50,723 bases of DNA from Massilia eburnea (GTDB lineage: Bacteria > Pseudomonadota > Gammaproteobacteria > Burkholderiales > Burkholderiaceae_D), in the NCBI RefSeq assembly GCF_009720745.1, contig NZ_WNKX01000031.1, forward strand, positions 1 through 50,723, read 5' to 3'. Position numbers and translations under genes: made by a program. Positions 23,420 through 35,544 of this stretch are shown piece after piece. The first letter of the stretch is position 1, and the number at the start of each line of letters is the position of its first letter. The notes under the pieces are model-generated. The model was not told the origin of the DNA. It saw only the letters and a program-made list of their open reading frames with translations, and did no database searches.

Positions 23420-24925
23420 TCAGTGCGCCACAACTGGCAGCTTGGTCTGGGCGACGTGCGCCAGCAGGTCGGCCACGGAAACTTGCATCACGTCGGTGAA
23501 CGGCGCCGGGTACAGGCCCATCACCAGAACAGCGATTGCCAGGATGCCCAGCATCAGGAACTCGCGGTTATTGACGTCGGTCAGTTCTTCCACGTGCGGG
23601 TTGGTCACAGCGCCGAAGATCACGCGCTTGGCCATCCACAGGGAGTAAGCGGCGCCGAAGATCAGCGCGGTCGCGGCAGCGATACCGGTCACGAAGTTGA
23701 ACTTCACCGCACCAAGGATCACCATGAATTCGCCCACGAAGCCGGAGGTTGCCGGCAGGCCGCAGTTAGCCATGGAGAACAGGATGAACAGGGCAGCGAA
23801 CTTAGGCATCTTGTTCACGACGCCACCGTAGTCGGCGATCTGGCGCGAGTGCATGCGGTCGTACAGTACGCCGATGCACAGGAACATTGCGCCGGAGATG
23901 AAGCCGTGCGACACCATCTGCACAATACCGCCCTGCACCGACATGTCGTTGAACATGAAGAAGCCCAGGGTCACGAAGCCCATGTGCGCGATGGACGAAT
24001 ACGCCACCAGCTTCTTCATGTCTTTCTGCACCAGGGCCACCAGGCCGATGTAGATCACGGCGATCAGCGACAGGCCGATGATGAACCAGGCGTATTCGCG
24101 CGATGCGTCAGGCGCGATCGGCAGGGAGAATCGCAGGAAGCCGTAAGCACCCAGCTTCAGCATGATCGCGGCCAGCACTGCGGAACCGCCGGTCGGCGCT
24201 TCCACGTGCACGTCCGGCAGCCAGGTGTGGACCGGGAACATTGGCACCTTCACGGCGAAGGCCATGAAGAAGGCGAAGAAGATCAGGGTCTGCTCTTTCA
24301 TCGTCAGCGGCGTTTTATGCCACTCCAGGATGTCCCAGCTACCGGACTTGTTGTACAGGTAGATGATGGCAACCAGGGTCAGCAGAGAACCGAAGAAGGT
24401 GTAGAGGAAGAACTTGAACGCTGCGTAAATGCGGTTCGCACCGCCCCACACGCCGATGATGATGTACATCGGGATCAGGGTCGCTTCGAAGAAGAAGTAG
24501 AACAGCAGGCCGTCGGTGGCGCTGAACACGCCGATCATCAGGCCGGACAGGATCAGGAACGCGCCCATGTACTGCGCTACGCGCTCGGTGATCACCTGCC
24601 ACGCCGAAATCACCACGATGACGGTAATGAAGGCGGTCAGCGGGATGAACCACATCGACAGGCCGTCAATGCCCAGCGAGTAGAAGATGTTGAAGCGCTC
24701 GATCCAGGCCGACTTCTCGGCGAACTGCATGCCGTGAGCCTGGGTATCGAACTGCGTGATCAGCGGGATGGTCGGCAACAGCGAGACCAGCGAGCCGGCC
24801 AGCGACAGCACGCGCACCATGCCGGCGCGCGAATCGCGGCCGACAGCCAGCACGATCAGGCCGAAGATGATCGGCACCCAGATCGACAGGCTCAAATAAG
24901 TAGAAAGATTAGTCGTTGACTGCAT
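23420..24925 (-). CDS. nuoM: NADH-quinone oxidoreductase subunit M
   Basis: A 501-residue antiporter-like subunit of the complex I membrane arm. It carries the conserved FFEATLIPMYIIIGVWGG segment, the KVPMFPVHTWLPDVHVEAP motif, and MKKLVAYSSIAHMGFVTLG, where the lysines form the proton path. Length is as expected. Spacing to nuoL is 17 bp and to nuoN 15 bp. Confidence 0.97.
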   Translation of the reverse strand: MQSTTNLSTYLSLSIWVPIIFGLIVLAVGRDSRAGMVRVLSLAGSLVSLLPTIPLITQFDTQAHGMQFAEKSAWIERFNIFYSLGIDGLSMWFIPLTAFITVIVVISAWQVITERVAQYMGAFLILSGLMIGVFSATDGLLFYFFFEATLIPMYIIIGVWGGANRIYAAFKFFLYTFFGSLLTLVAIIYLYNKSGSWDILEWHKTPLTMKEQTLIFFAFFMAFAVKVPMFPVHTWLPDVHVEAPTGGSAVLAAIMLKLGAYGFLRFSLPIAPDASREYAWFIIGLSLIAVIYIGLVALVQKDMKKLVAYSSIAHMGFVTLGFFMFNDMSVQGGIVQMVSHGFISGAMFLCIGVLYDRMHSRQIADYGGVVNKMPKFAALFILFSMANCGLPATSGFVGEFMVILGAVKFNFVTGIAAATALIFGAAYSLWMAKRVIFGAVTNPHVEELTDVNNREFLMLGILAIAVLVMGLYPAPFTDVMQVSVADLLAHVAQTKLPVVAH

Positions 24926-24942
24926 TTGTTATCTCTTTTGCG

Positions 24943-26997
24943 TCAGCTGTTAGCCTGCCAGAACGGCAGGAAGTACACGAGGAAGCCCAGGATGCCGATG
25001 ATCATTACGAATGCGTAGTGATAGATGTAGCCGGTCTGGAACACGCGGGTGATGCTGGAGAACCAGCCCACCACTTTCGCCGAGCCGTTCACGAACAGGC
25101 CATCGATGATGGCGCGGTCGCCGGCCGACCACAGGCCCTCGCCCAGCAGGCGTGCGCCGCGTGCGAAGACAGCTTCGTTGAACTTGTCCATGTAGTACTT
25201 GTTGTCCAGCAGGGTGTGCAGGAACTTGAACTTGTCGTAGAACCAGGCAGGAATCGCAGGTTTGACCATGTAGCAGACATAAGCTGCGACAACGCCGGCC
25301 AGCGCCAGGATGAATGGCAGCGAAGTGAACGAATGCAGGCCCATGGCGACGGCGCCGTGGAACTCTTCCGCCAGTTCGTGCATCGCTTCGTGGTTTTCGC
25401 CGACGAAGATCACGCCCTTGAAGAAGTCGCCGAACAGCATAGGCTTGATCGCGATCGCACCGATCACCACCGAAGGGATGGCCAGCAGGATCAGCGGCAG
25501 GGTCACTACCAGGCCTGGCGAATGCGGCTTCTCGCCTGGCGCCAGGCCGTGGTGGCCGTGGTCGTCCTCTTCCGCTTCGTCCGCGTGGTGCGAATCATGC
25601 GCATGGTGGTGTTCCTTGCCGAAGTTTTCCGGGCCGTGGAAGACCAGGAAGTACATACGGAAGGAGTAGAACGCGGTCACGAACACGCCGCAGATCACGG
25701 CGAAGTAGGCAAAGCCCGAACCGGCGATATGGGTCGCGGCCACGGCTTCGATGATCGAATCCTTGGAGTAGAAGCCGGAGAAGAACGGGGTACCGATCAG
25801 CGCCAGGGAACCCAGCAGCGAGGTAATCCAGATCACTTTCAGGTATTTCTTCAGGCCGCCCATATTGCGGATGTCCTGGTCGTGGTGCATCGCCATGATG
25901 ACGGCGCCGGCGCCAAGGAACAGCAGCGCCTTGAAGAAGGCGTGGGTCATCAGGTGGAACACGGCCACGGAGTAAGCCGAGCAGCCCAGCGCAACGGTCA
26001 TGTAGCCCAGCTGCGACAGGGTCGAGTAAGCCACCACGCGCTTGATGTCGTTCTGGATGATGCCCATGAAGCCCATGAACAGCGCGGTAATCGAGCCGAT
26101 CACCAGGATGAACGACAGTGCGGTGTCCGACATTTCGAACAGCGGCGACATGCGGGTGACCATGAAGATACCGGCGGTAACCATGGTTGCCGCGTGAATC
26201 AGTGCCGAGATCGGGGTCGGGCCTTCCATCGAGTCAGGCAGCCAGACGTGCAGCGGGAACTGCGCCGACTTGCCCATTGCGCCGATGAACAGGCAGATGC
26301 ATGCCACCGTGATCAGCATCCAGCCGGTGCCAGGCAAGGTGCCGTTGACCAGGATGTCCTTCTTGGCGAACACTTCGGCGTAGTCCATCGAGCCGGTGTA
26401 GGCCAGGATGATGCCGATGCCCAGGATGAAGCCGAAGTCGCCCACACGGTTGACCAGGAAGGCCTTCATGTTGGCGAAGATTGCGGTCGGGCGGGTATAC
26501 CAGAAACCGATCAGCAGGTACGACACCAGGCCCACGGCTTCCCAGCCGAAGAACAGCTGCAGGAAGTTGTTGGACATCACCAGCATCAGCATGGAGAAGG
26601 TGAACAGCGAGATGTAGGAGAAGAAGCGGTTGTAGCCTTCGTCTTCAGCCATGTAGCCGATGGTGTAGATGTGCACCATCAGCGACACGAACGTCACCAC
26701 GTTCATCATCATCGCGGTCAGCGAGTCGATGTGGAAGCCGACAGCCAGCTTGACGCTGCCCACGGTCATCCAGCGGTAGATATCGCCGGTGTAAGTTGCG
26801 CCGTCCATCACCTGCATCAGGGTCTGGAAGGAGATCAGGAAGGCGATCAGCACGCCCAGGATGGTCGCGCTATGCGACACCTTGCGGCCGACGACATTGC
26901 CGAAGAACTTGGTGCCCAGCAGGCCCGCGATTGCGGAACCTGCCAATGGCGCCAGCGGAACGGCCAGAAGGAGGGTTGGGTTAAGTTGCCCCGTCAT
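24943..26997 (-). CDS. nuoL: NADH-quinone oxidoreductase subunit L
   Basis: A 684-residue subunit, the most distal antiporter-like protein of the membrane arm, with the long lateral helix at its C-terminus. Landmarks: FFGWEAVGLVSYLLIGFW, GKSAQFPLHVWLPDSMEGPT, HAATMVTAGIFMV and KRVVAYSTLSQLGYM. A loop at about residues 459-493 is unusually rich in His, Asp and Glu (HHHAHDSHHADEAEEDDHGH), making the protein longer than the E. coli subunit (613). Such loops are seen in other betaproteobacteria and might bind metal; function unknown. It is 32 bp after nuoK. Confidence 0.97.
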   Translation of the reverse strand: MTGQLNPTLLLAVPLAPLAGSAIAGLLGTKFFGNVVGRKVSHSATILGVLIAFLISFQTLMQVMDGATYTGDIYRWMTVGSVKLAVGFHIDSLTAMMMNVVTFVSLMVHIYTIGYMAEDEGYNRFFSYISLFTFSMLMLVMSNNFLQLFFGWEAVGLVSYLLIGFWYTRPTAIFANMKAFLVNRVGDFGFILGIGIILAYTGSMDYAEVFAKKDILVNGTLPGTGWMLITVACICLFIGAMGKSAQFPLHVWLPDSMEGPTPISALIHAATMVTAGIFMVTRMSPLFEMSDTALSFILVIGSITALFMGFMGIIQNDIKRVVAYSTLSQLGYMTVALGCSAYSVAVFHLMTHAFFKALLFLGAGAVIMAMHHDQDIRNMGGLKKYLKVIWITSLLGSLALIGTPFFSGFYSKDSIIEAVAATHIAGSGFAYFAVICGVFVTAFYSFRMYFLVFHGPENFGKEHHHAHDSHHADEAEEDDHGHHGLAPGEKPHSPGLVVTLPLILLAIPSVVIGAIAIKPMLFGDFFKGVIFVGENHEAMHELAEEFHGAVAMGLHSFTSLPFILALAGVVAAYVCYMVKPAIPAWFYDKFKFLHTLLDNKYYMDKFNEAVFARGARLLGEGLWSAGDRAIIDGLFVNGSAKVVGWFSSITRVFQTGYIYHYAFVMIIGILGFLVYFLPFWQANS

Positions 26998-27029
26998 GAT
27001 TTACCTTATCTATTTTTCGAGGATTTAAC

Positions 27030-27332
27030 TTAGCCTTTGAGGCTGTCCAGGTCTTCGACGTTGATGGTGTCCAGGTTACGGAACATCACCACCAGGATCG
27101 CGAGGCCGATTGCCGATTCGGCAGCCGCCACGGTCAGGATGAAGAAGACGAAGATCTGCCCGGCCGCGTCGCCCAGGTAGTGCGAGAACGCGATGAAGTT
27201 CATGTTCACTGCCAGCAGCATCAGTTCGATGGCCATCAGCAGGACGATGACGTTCTTGCGGTTCAGGAAAATACCGACGATCGAGATCGCGAACAGGATC
27301 GCGCCCAGGATCAGTACCGAGGATAAAGTCAT
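27030..27332 (-). CDS. nuoK: NADH-quinone oxidoreductase subunit K
   Basis: A 100-residue membrane-arm subunit with three helices. Conserved acidic residues important for proton transfer are present in LLMAIELMLLAVNMNF, and the C-terminal AAESAIGLAILV helix is typical. The ATG overlaps the nuoJ stop by 4 nt. Confidence 0.97.
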   Translation of the reverse strand: MTLSSVLILGAILFAISIVGIFLNRKNVIVLLMAIELMLLAVNMNFIAFSHYLGDAAGQIFVFFILTVAAAESAIGLAILVVMFRNLDTINVEDLDSLKG

Positions 27333-27961
27333 GGTGCCTCCTTCGTTTCTGCAACGGCGACCGGAGCGTGGACGGTGGCGTCCATCTTCACGATCTTCAG
27401 GCGGTCGTTACGCTTGACGCGCACTGCCAGGCCAGGATTGATCGCCTTGGTGTCTTTGCGCTTGCGCAGGGTCAGGGCCACGGCGGCAACGATTGCCACC
27501 AGCAGCACCACTGCCGCGATTTCAAACGCGTAGATGTACTCGGTGTAGATCTTCAGGCCCAGGGCCTTGGTCTGGCCGATGGTGTTGGACGCTGCTGGCA
27601 CCGCAGTGCCGGTGCCCGGGAAGGCGCGCCAGATCACAGCCGACATTTCGATCACGATCACGCTGCCGACGCCGGCAGCCACCGGCAGGTAGCTCCAGAA
27701 GCCCGCACGCAGCTTGTCCATGTCGATGTCGATCATCATCACAACGAACAGGAACAGCACCATCACGGCGCCGACGTACACCAGCACCAGCACGATGGAC
27801 AGGAATTCGGCTTTGAGCAGCATCCAGATGCCGGCCGCCTGGAAGAAGGCCAGCACCAGGAACAGTGCAGCTTGCACCGGGTTGCGGGCCGTAATGACGC
27901 GCAGCGATGCCAGCACCAGGATGGCAGCGAACACGTAGAACAGGATAGTAGTAAAGGTCAT
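27329..27961 (-). CDS. nuoJ: NADH-quinone oxidoreductase subunit J
   Basis: A 210-residue membrane-arm subunit with five helices. The motif VLVYVGAVMVLFLFVVMMID contains the flexible third helix with its pi-bulge, which helps gate proton movement near the quinone site. The C-terminal ~45 residues are polar and end in KEAP. Overlaps nuoK by 4 nt and lies 16 bp after nuoI. Confidence 0.97.
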   Translation of the reverse strand: MTFTTILFYVFAAILVLASLRVITARNPVQAALFLVLAFFQAAGIWMLLKAEFLSIVLVLVYVGAVMVLFLFVVMMIDIDMDKLRAGFWSYLPVAAGVGSVIVIEMSAVIWRAFPGTGTAVPAASNTIGQTKALGLKIYTEYIYAFEIAAVVLLVAIVAAVALTLRKRKDTKAINPGLAVRVKRNDRLKIVKMDATVHAPVAVAETKEAP

Positions 27962-27977
27962 TATTTATCCTCGGCGA

Positions 27978-28466
27978 TCAGCGGTACTTGGCGTCGGCCG
28001 CGCGGTTGGCCGCGATTTCCGCTTCGTAGCGGTCGCCTACAGCCAGCAGCATTTCCTTGGTGTAGTACAGGTCGCCACGCTTTTCGCCGTGGTATTCCAG
28101 TACGTGCGTCTCGACGATCGAGTCCACCGGGCAGGATTCTTCGCAGAAGCCGCAGAAGATGCACTTGGTCAGGTCGATGTCGTAGCGGGTGGTACGGCGG
28201 CTGCCGTCGTCACGCTGCTCCGACTCGATGGTGATCGCCATCGCCGGGCAAACTGCTTCGCACAGCTTGCAGGCGATGCAGCGCTCTTCGCCGTTCGGGT
28301 AGCGGCGCAGTGCGTGCAGGCCGCGGAAACGCGGCGAGATCGGGGTTTTCTCTTCAGGGAACTGGACGGTGATCTTCTTGGCAAACATGTATTTGCCGGT
28401 CAGCGCCATCCCCTTGAACAGTTCGGTCAGCATGAAGCTGCCGAAGAAGTCTTTCAATCGGTCCAT
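27978..28466 (-). CDS. nuoI: NADH-quinone oxidoreductase subunit I
   Basis: A 162-residue peripheral subunit carrying clusters N6a and N6b, which pass electrons toward N2. Two 4Fe-4S motifs are visible: CIACKLCEAVCP and CIFCGFCEESCP. The N-terminal amphipathic helix anchors it to the membrane subunit NuoH, encoded just upstream (15 bp). Confidence 0.97.
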   Translation of the reverse strand: MDRLKDFFGSFMLTELFKGMALTGKYMFAKKITVQFPEEKTPISPRFRGLHALRRYPNGEERCIACKLCEAVCPAMAITIESEQRDDGSRRTTRYDIDLTKCIFCGFCEESCPVDSIVETHVLEYHGEKRGDLYYTKEMLLAVGDRYEAEIAANRAADAKYR

Positions 28467-28481
28467 TCTGTATTCGCTCTC

Positions 28482-29563
28482 TTACTTCCAAATATTCCAG
28501 GAGGTCTGCATCCAGGTCGCCACGAACACCAGGTACACCAGGGTCAGTGGGATGAACACTTTCCACCCCAAACGCATAATCTGGTCATAGCGGTAACGCG
28601 GGAAGGTGCCGCGCGTCCAGATGAACAGCGATACGATGATGAAGGTCTTGAGGAACAGCCAGAAGAAGCCGCCGAACACGCCGCCGATATCCAGCGCTGC
28701 GATCGGAGCAGACCAGCCGCCCAGGAACATGATCGAAGCCAGCAGGCCAATCAGGATCATGTTGGCGTATTCCGCCAGGAAGAACATTGCGTAAGCCATG
28801 CCGCCGTATTCGACCATGTGGCCGCCGACGATCTCGGATTCGCCTTCCACCACGTCGAACGGGTGACGGTTGCATTCAGCCAGGCCGGAGACCAGGTACA
28901 CGACGAAGATCGGCAGCAGCGGCAGCCAGTTCCAGGAGAACAGGTTCCAGCCATGGGCAGCCATGACGCCCTTCTGCTGGCCGGCCACGATTTCCGACAG
29001 GTTCAGCGAACCGGAAACCATCAGCACGATCACCAGGCAGAAGCCCATCGCGATTTCGTAGGACACCATCTGTGCCGATGCACGCATCGCGCCCATGAAG
29101 GAGTACTTCGAGTTGGCGGACCAGCCGGCGATGATGATGCCGTACACCTCCATCGAGGCGATCGCCATGATCAGCAGCAGGCCGGCGTTGACGTCGGCCA
29201 GCGCCGCGCCATTGGCGAACGGCACCACCGACCAGCAAGCCAGTGCCGGCATGATGGTCATCACAGGACCGATGAAGAACAGGGACTTGTTCGACTTGGC
29301 CGGGACGATGATCTCTTTGAAGAGCAGTTTCAGCGCGTCGGCGATCGGCTGCAGCAGGCCGTTCGGGCCGACACGGTTGGGGCCGATACGGATCTGGATC
29401 CAGCCCAGCAGCTTACGCTCCCACAGGGTCAGGTAAGCGACGAGGCCCATCAGCGGCAAGGTCACGCACAGGATCTTGGCCATGGTCCAGATGAACGGCC
29501 AGAAGGTCCCGGTGTGCGCTTCGCCGAACACCTTAATCGATTCAATCATTTCTGGCAGAGCCA

Positions 29564-29564
<1 letters not shown>
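28482..29564 (-). CDS. nuoH: NADH-quinone oxidoreductase subunit H
   Basis: A 360-residue membrane subunit with eight or nine helices, forming the quinone-binding junction with the peripheral arm. Family blocks are WERKLLGWIQIRIGPNRVGP, the acidic stretch ECNRHPFDVVEGESEIVGG, and RGTFPRYRYDQ near the C-terminus. Its ATG shares one base with the nuoG stop. Confidence 0.97.
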
Positions 29565-31894
<2,330 letters not shown>

Positions 31895-31906
31895 GATAAT
31901 CGCAGC

Positions 31907-33205
31907 TTAGTAAGCCGATACAGGCACCAGACAGTGCTTGTGTTCGACGTGATATTCAAATTCTTCGCGGAACTGCTTGACGAAGGCGCGTACCGGCATA
32001 GCGGCAGCATCGCCCAGCGCGCAGATGGTGCGGCCCTGGATGTTGTCGGCGATGGAGTTCAGCATGTCCAGGTCCGAAGGACGGCCCTGGCCGTTCTCGA
32101 TACGGTGGATCATGCGGTACATCCAGCCGGTGCCTTCACGGCACGGGGTGCACTGGCCGCACGACTCTTCAAAGTAGAAGTAGGACAGGCGTTCCAGGGC
32201 TTTCACCATGCAGCGCGTCTCGTCCATCACGATCACGGCGCCCGAACCCAGCATGGAGCCGGCTTTGGCGATCGAATCGTAATCGAGATCGGTCTGCATC
32301 ATGATCTCGCCGCGGATCACCGGAGCGGACGAACCGCCAGGGATCACGGCCTTGATCTTCTTGCCGCCGCGCATACCGCCGGCCAGCTCCATCAGCTTGG
32401 CGAACGGAGTGCCCAGCGGGACTTCGTAGTTGCCCGGACGCTCAACGTCGCCCGAGATCGAGAAGATCTTGGTGCCGCCGTTGTTAGGCTTGCCCAGGCC
32501 GAGGTAGTTTTCTGCGCCGATGTTCAGGATGAACGGGACGGCCGCGAAAGTCTCGGTGTTGTTGATGGTGGTCGGCTTGCCGTACAGGCCGAACGACGCC
32601 GGGAAAGGCGGCTTGAAGCGCGGCTGGCCCTTCTTGCCTTCCAGCGATTCCAGCAGCGCGGTTTCTTCGCCGCAGATGTAGGCACCGTAGCCATGGTGGG
32701 CGTGCAGCTGGAAGCTGAAGTCCGAGCCCATGATCTTGTCGCCCAGGAAGCCGGCGGCACGCGCCTCTTCCAGCGCTTCTTCAAAGCGCAGGTAATCCTG
32801 GAAGATCTCGCCGTGGATGTAGTTGTAGCCCACGGTGATGCCCATCGCGTACGCGCCGATGGCCATGCCTTCGATCAGCGAATGCGGGTTGTAGCGGATG
32901 ATGTCGCGGTCCTTGAACGTACCCGGTTCGCCTTCGTCGGTGTTGCAGACGAGGTATTTCTGGCCAGGGAACTGGCGCGGCATGAAGGACCATTTCAGGC
33001 CGGTCGGGAAACCCGCACCGCCGCGGCCGCGCAGGCCGGAGGTCTTCAGGTCGGCGATGATCTGCTCTGGCGGGATCTTCTCTTCGATGATACGGCGCAG
33101 CGCGGAATAGCCGCCACGCTTGACGTAGTCGGCCAGGCGCCAGTTGTCGCCGTTCAGATCCTTCAGGATCAGGGGATTGATGTGACGGTCGTGCAGCGAG
33201 GTCAT
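31907..33205 (-). CDS. nuoF: NADH-quinone oxidoreductase subunit F
   Basis: A 432-residue flavoprotein that oxidises NADH. The FMN site GLRGRGGAGFPTGLKW, the NADH-contacting GAYICGEETALLESLEGK and the N3 cluster motif ESCGQCTPCREGTGW are present. The ATG at 33205 overlaps the nuoE stop (ATGA) and matches the family start; a longer frame upstream runs inside nuoE. Confidence 0.97.
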   Translation of the reverse strand: MTSLHDRHINPLILKDLNGDNWRLADYVKRGGYSALRRIIEEKIPPEQIIADLKTSGLRGRGGAGFPTGLKWSFMPRQFPGQKYLVCNTDEGEPGTFKDRDIIRYNPHSLIEGMAIGAYAMGITVGYNYIHGEIFQDYLRFEEALEEARAAGFLGDKIMGSDFSFQLHAHHGYGAYICGEETALLESLEGKKGQPRFKPPFPASFGLYGKPTTINNTETFAAVPFILNIGAENYLGLGKPNNGGTKIFSISGDVERPGNYEVPLGTPFAKLMELAGGMRGGKKIKAVIPGGSSAPVIRGEIMMQTDLDYDSIAKAGSMLGSGAVIVMDETRCMVKALERLSYFYFEESCGQCTPCREGTGWMYRMIHRIENGQGRPSDLDMLNSIADNIQGRTICALGDAAAMPVRAFVKQFREEFEYHVEHKHCLVPVSAY

Positions 33206-33681
33206 TTCTTCAGTTCCTCCACCAGGGAGTCGATCTTGTCGTTGCTCATGAAGCTGCACATGCGGTGGTTGTTCACCAGCAGCACCGGTGCGTCGCCGCA
33301 GGCGCCCATGCACTCCCCTTCCATCAGCGTGAACTCACCGTCGTCGGTGGTGCCGCGGAAGTCGATGCCCAGCTTGGCCTTCAGGTGCTCGGCCGCTTTC
33401 ACGCCGCCGGACAGTGCGCATGGCAGGTTGGTGCACACGGTGATCTTGTGCTTGCCAATCGGCTTCAGGTTGTACATGTTGTAGAAGGTCGCGACTTCCT
33501 GCACGGCGATGGCCGGCATGCGGATGTAGTCCGCGATTTCCTTCATGGTTTCTGGCGACAGCCAGCCCAGTTCAACCTGGGCGTGGGCCAGCGCGGCCAT
33601 CACGGCCGACTGGCGCTGGTCGGCCGGATACTTGGCCAGCTCGCGGTCGATTTTTTTATAGCATTCTTGGGATAACAGCAT
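33202..33681 (-). CDS. nuoE: NADH-quinone oxidoreductase subunit E
   Basis: A 159-residue thioredoxin-fold subunit binding the off-path [2Fe-2S] cluster N1a. The four ligands fall in CTNLPC and CMGAC. The N-terminal helical bundle includes VELGWLSPETMKEIADY, as usual. It sits 9 bp after nuoD and overlaps nuoF by 4 nt. Confidence 0.97.
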   Translation of the reverse strand: MLLSQECYKKIDRELAKYPADQRQSAVMAALAHAQVELGWLSPETMKEIADYIRMPAIAVQEVATFYNMYNLKPIGKHKITVCTNLPCALSGGVKAAEHLKAKLGIDFRGTTDDGEFTLMEGECMGACGDAPVLLVNNHRMCSFMSNDKIDSLVEELKK

Positions 33682-33690
33682 TTCTTGCCC

Positions 33691-34944
33691 TTAGCGGTCG
33701 ATTTCACCGAAAACGATGTCCTGGGTACCGATGATGGTCACGGCGTCGGCGATCATGTGGCCGCGCGACATTTCGTCGAGACCCTGCAGGTGGGCAAAGC
33801 CCGGTGCACGGATCTTCATACGGTATGGCTTGTTGGCGCCATCGGAGATCAGGTAGATGCCGAATTCGCCTTTCGGGTGTTCCACCGCGCTGTACGCTTC
33901 GCCCGGCGGCACGTGGAAGCCTTCGGTGAACAGCTTGAAGTGGTGGATCAGCGATTCCATATTGGTCTTCATGTCCACGCGGTTAGGCGGAGCGACCTTG
34001 CGGTTGCTGGTCATGACAGGACCCGGATTGGCTTTCAGCCATGCCACGCACTGCTTGATGATCCTGTTCGACTGGCGCATCTCTTCGATACGCACCAGGT
34101 AACGGTCGTAGCAGTCGCCGTTGGTACCGACAGGGATGTCGAAGTCCATCTTGTCATAGACTTCGTACGGCTGCTTCTTGCGCACGTCCCAGGCGATGCC
34201 CGAGCCGCGCAGCATGGCGCCGGTGAAGCCCATGGCCTTCGCATCTTCCGGCGACACCACGCCCACGCCGACGGTACGCTGTTTCCAGATACGGTTGTCG
34301 GTCAGCAGGGTTTCGTATTCGTCGACATAGGTCGGGAAACGCTTGGTGAAGTCTTCGATGAAGTCCAGCAGCGAGCCCTGGCGGTTTTCGTTACGCTCGG
34401 CCAGCTCTTTCGCGTTGCGGATCAGCGATGCCTTGTACTGCGGCATGGCGTCCGGCAGGTCGCGGTAGACGCCGCCCGGACGGTAGTAAGCCGCGTGCAT
34501 ACGCGCGCCGGAAACGGCTTCGTAGCAGTCCATCAGGTCTTCGCGGTCGCGGAAAGCGTACAGGAACGGGCCCATGGCGCCCACGTCCAGCGCGTGCGCG
34601 CCCAGCCACAGCAGGTGGTTCAGCAGGCGGGTGATTTCGTCGAACATCACGCGGATGTACTGCGCGCGCACCGGCACTTCCAGGCCCAGCAGCTTCTCGA
34701 TCGCCATCACATAGGCGTGTTCGTTGGACATCATGGACACATAGTCCAGGCGGTCCATGTAAGGCACGGATTGCAGGTAGGTCTTCTGCTCGGCCAGCTT
34801 TTCGGTCGCGCGGTGCAGCAGGCCGATATGCGGGTCGGCGCGCTGGATCACCTCACCATCCAGCTCCAGCACCAGGCGCAGCACGCCGTGCGCCGCAGGG
34901 TGCTGCGGACCAAAGTTCAGGGTGTAATTCTTAATTTCAGCCAT
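33691..34944 (-). CDS. nuoD: NADH-quinone oxidoreductase subunit D
   Basis: A 417-residue 49-kDa-type subunit that forms the quinone-reduction chamber with NuoB. Conserved blocks: NFGPQHPAAHGVLR with the quinone-contacting His, PYMDRLDYVSMMSNE with the essential Tyr, and the C-terminal TIIGTQDIVFGEIDR. It is a separate gene from nuoC, unlike the fused nuoCD of enterobacteria. Confidence 0.98.
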   Translation of the reverse strand: MAEIKNYTLNFGPQHPAAHGVLRLVLELDGEVIQRADPHIGLLHRATEKLAEQKTYLQSVPYMDRLDYVSMMSNEHAYVMAIEKLLGLEVPVRAQYIRVMFDEITRLLNHLLWLGAHALDVGAMGPFLYAFRDREDLMDCYEAVSGARMHAAYYRPGGVYRDLPDAMPQYKASLIRNAKELAERNENRQGSLLDFIEDFTKRFPTYVDEYETLLTDNRIWKQRTVGVGVVSPEDAKAMGFTGAMLRGSGIAWDVRKKQPYEVYDKMDFDIPVGTNGDCYDRYLVRIEEMRQSNRIIKQCVAWLKANPGPVMTSNRKVAPPNRVDMKTNMESLIHHFKLFTEGFHVPPGEAYSAVEHPKGEFGIYLISDGANKPYRMKIRAPGFAHLQGLDEMSRGHMIADAVTIIGTQDIVFGEIDR

Positions 34945-34947
34945 TTC

Positions 34948-35538
34948 TTACTTCCCGTAGTTTTCTTCGCGGATCACGCGCGGCACGTTTTCGCGCGGCT
35001 CGATGGTCACAGGCTGGTAGACAACGCGCTTCTGCTCCTGGTCATAGCGCATTTCAACATAGCCCGACACTGGGAAGTCCTTGCGGAATGGATGGCCGAT
35101 GAAACCGTAGTCGGTCAGGATGCGGCGCAGGTCGTTGTGGCCTTCGAAAATGATGCCGAACAGGTCGAACGCTTCGCGCTCGAACCAGTTGGCGGCGCGC
35201 CAGATTGTGGCCACGGAGGCCACGATCGGCAGGTCTTCATCCGATGCGAACACGCGCACGCGCAGGCGCCAGTTCTTTTCCACGGACAGCAGGTGGGTCA
35301 CGGCTGCGAAGCGCAAGCCGTCCCAGGTGCCTTCACCGTAGGTCGAGTAGTCAACGCCGCACAAGTCGATCAGCGTATCAAAACGCAAAGCTGCGTCGTC
35401 GCGCAGCTCTTGCATTACCTGGTAGTAGTCCCCAGATTTGACTGTAATCGTCACTTCGCCCAGCGCGACGACGATGGAGGCCCGCTCGCCCAGCTTTTGC
35501 TCAAGGGCGGAGACCAGTGTTTGCAGATGTGTATTCAT
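34948..35538 (-). CDS. nuoC: NADH-quinone oxidoreductase subunit C
   Basis: A 196-residue 30-kDa-type subunit of the connecting module. The signature WFEREAFDLFGIIFEGHNDL and GHPFRKDFPVSGYVE are clear. It lacks cofactors and stabilises NuoD/NuoB. Start ATG at 35538 is 6 bp after the nuoB stop; nuoD follows after 3 bp. Confidence 0.97.
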   Translation of the reverse strand: MNTHLQTLVSALEQKLGERASIVVALGEVTITVKSGDYYQVMQELRDDAALRFDTLIDLCGVDYSTYGEGTWDGLRFAAVTHLLSVEKNWRLRVRVFASDEDLPIVASVATIWRAANWFEREAFDLFGIIFEGHNDLRRILTDYGFIGHPFRKDFPVSGYVEMRYDQEQKRVVYQPVTIEPRENVPRVIREENYGK

Positions 35539-35544
35539 GTGGTC

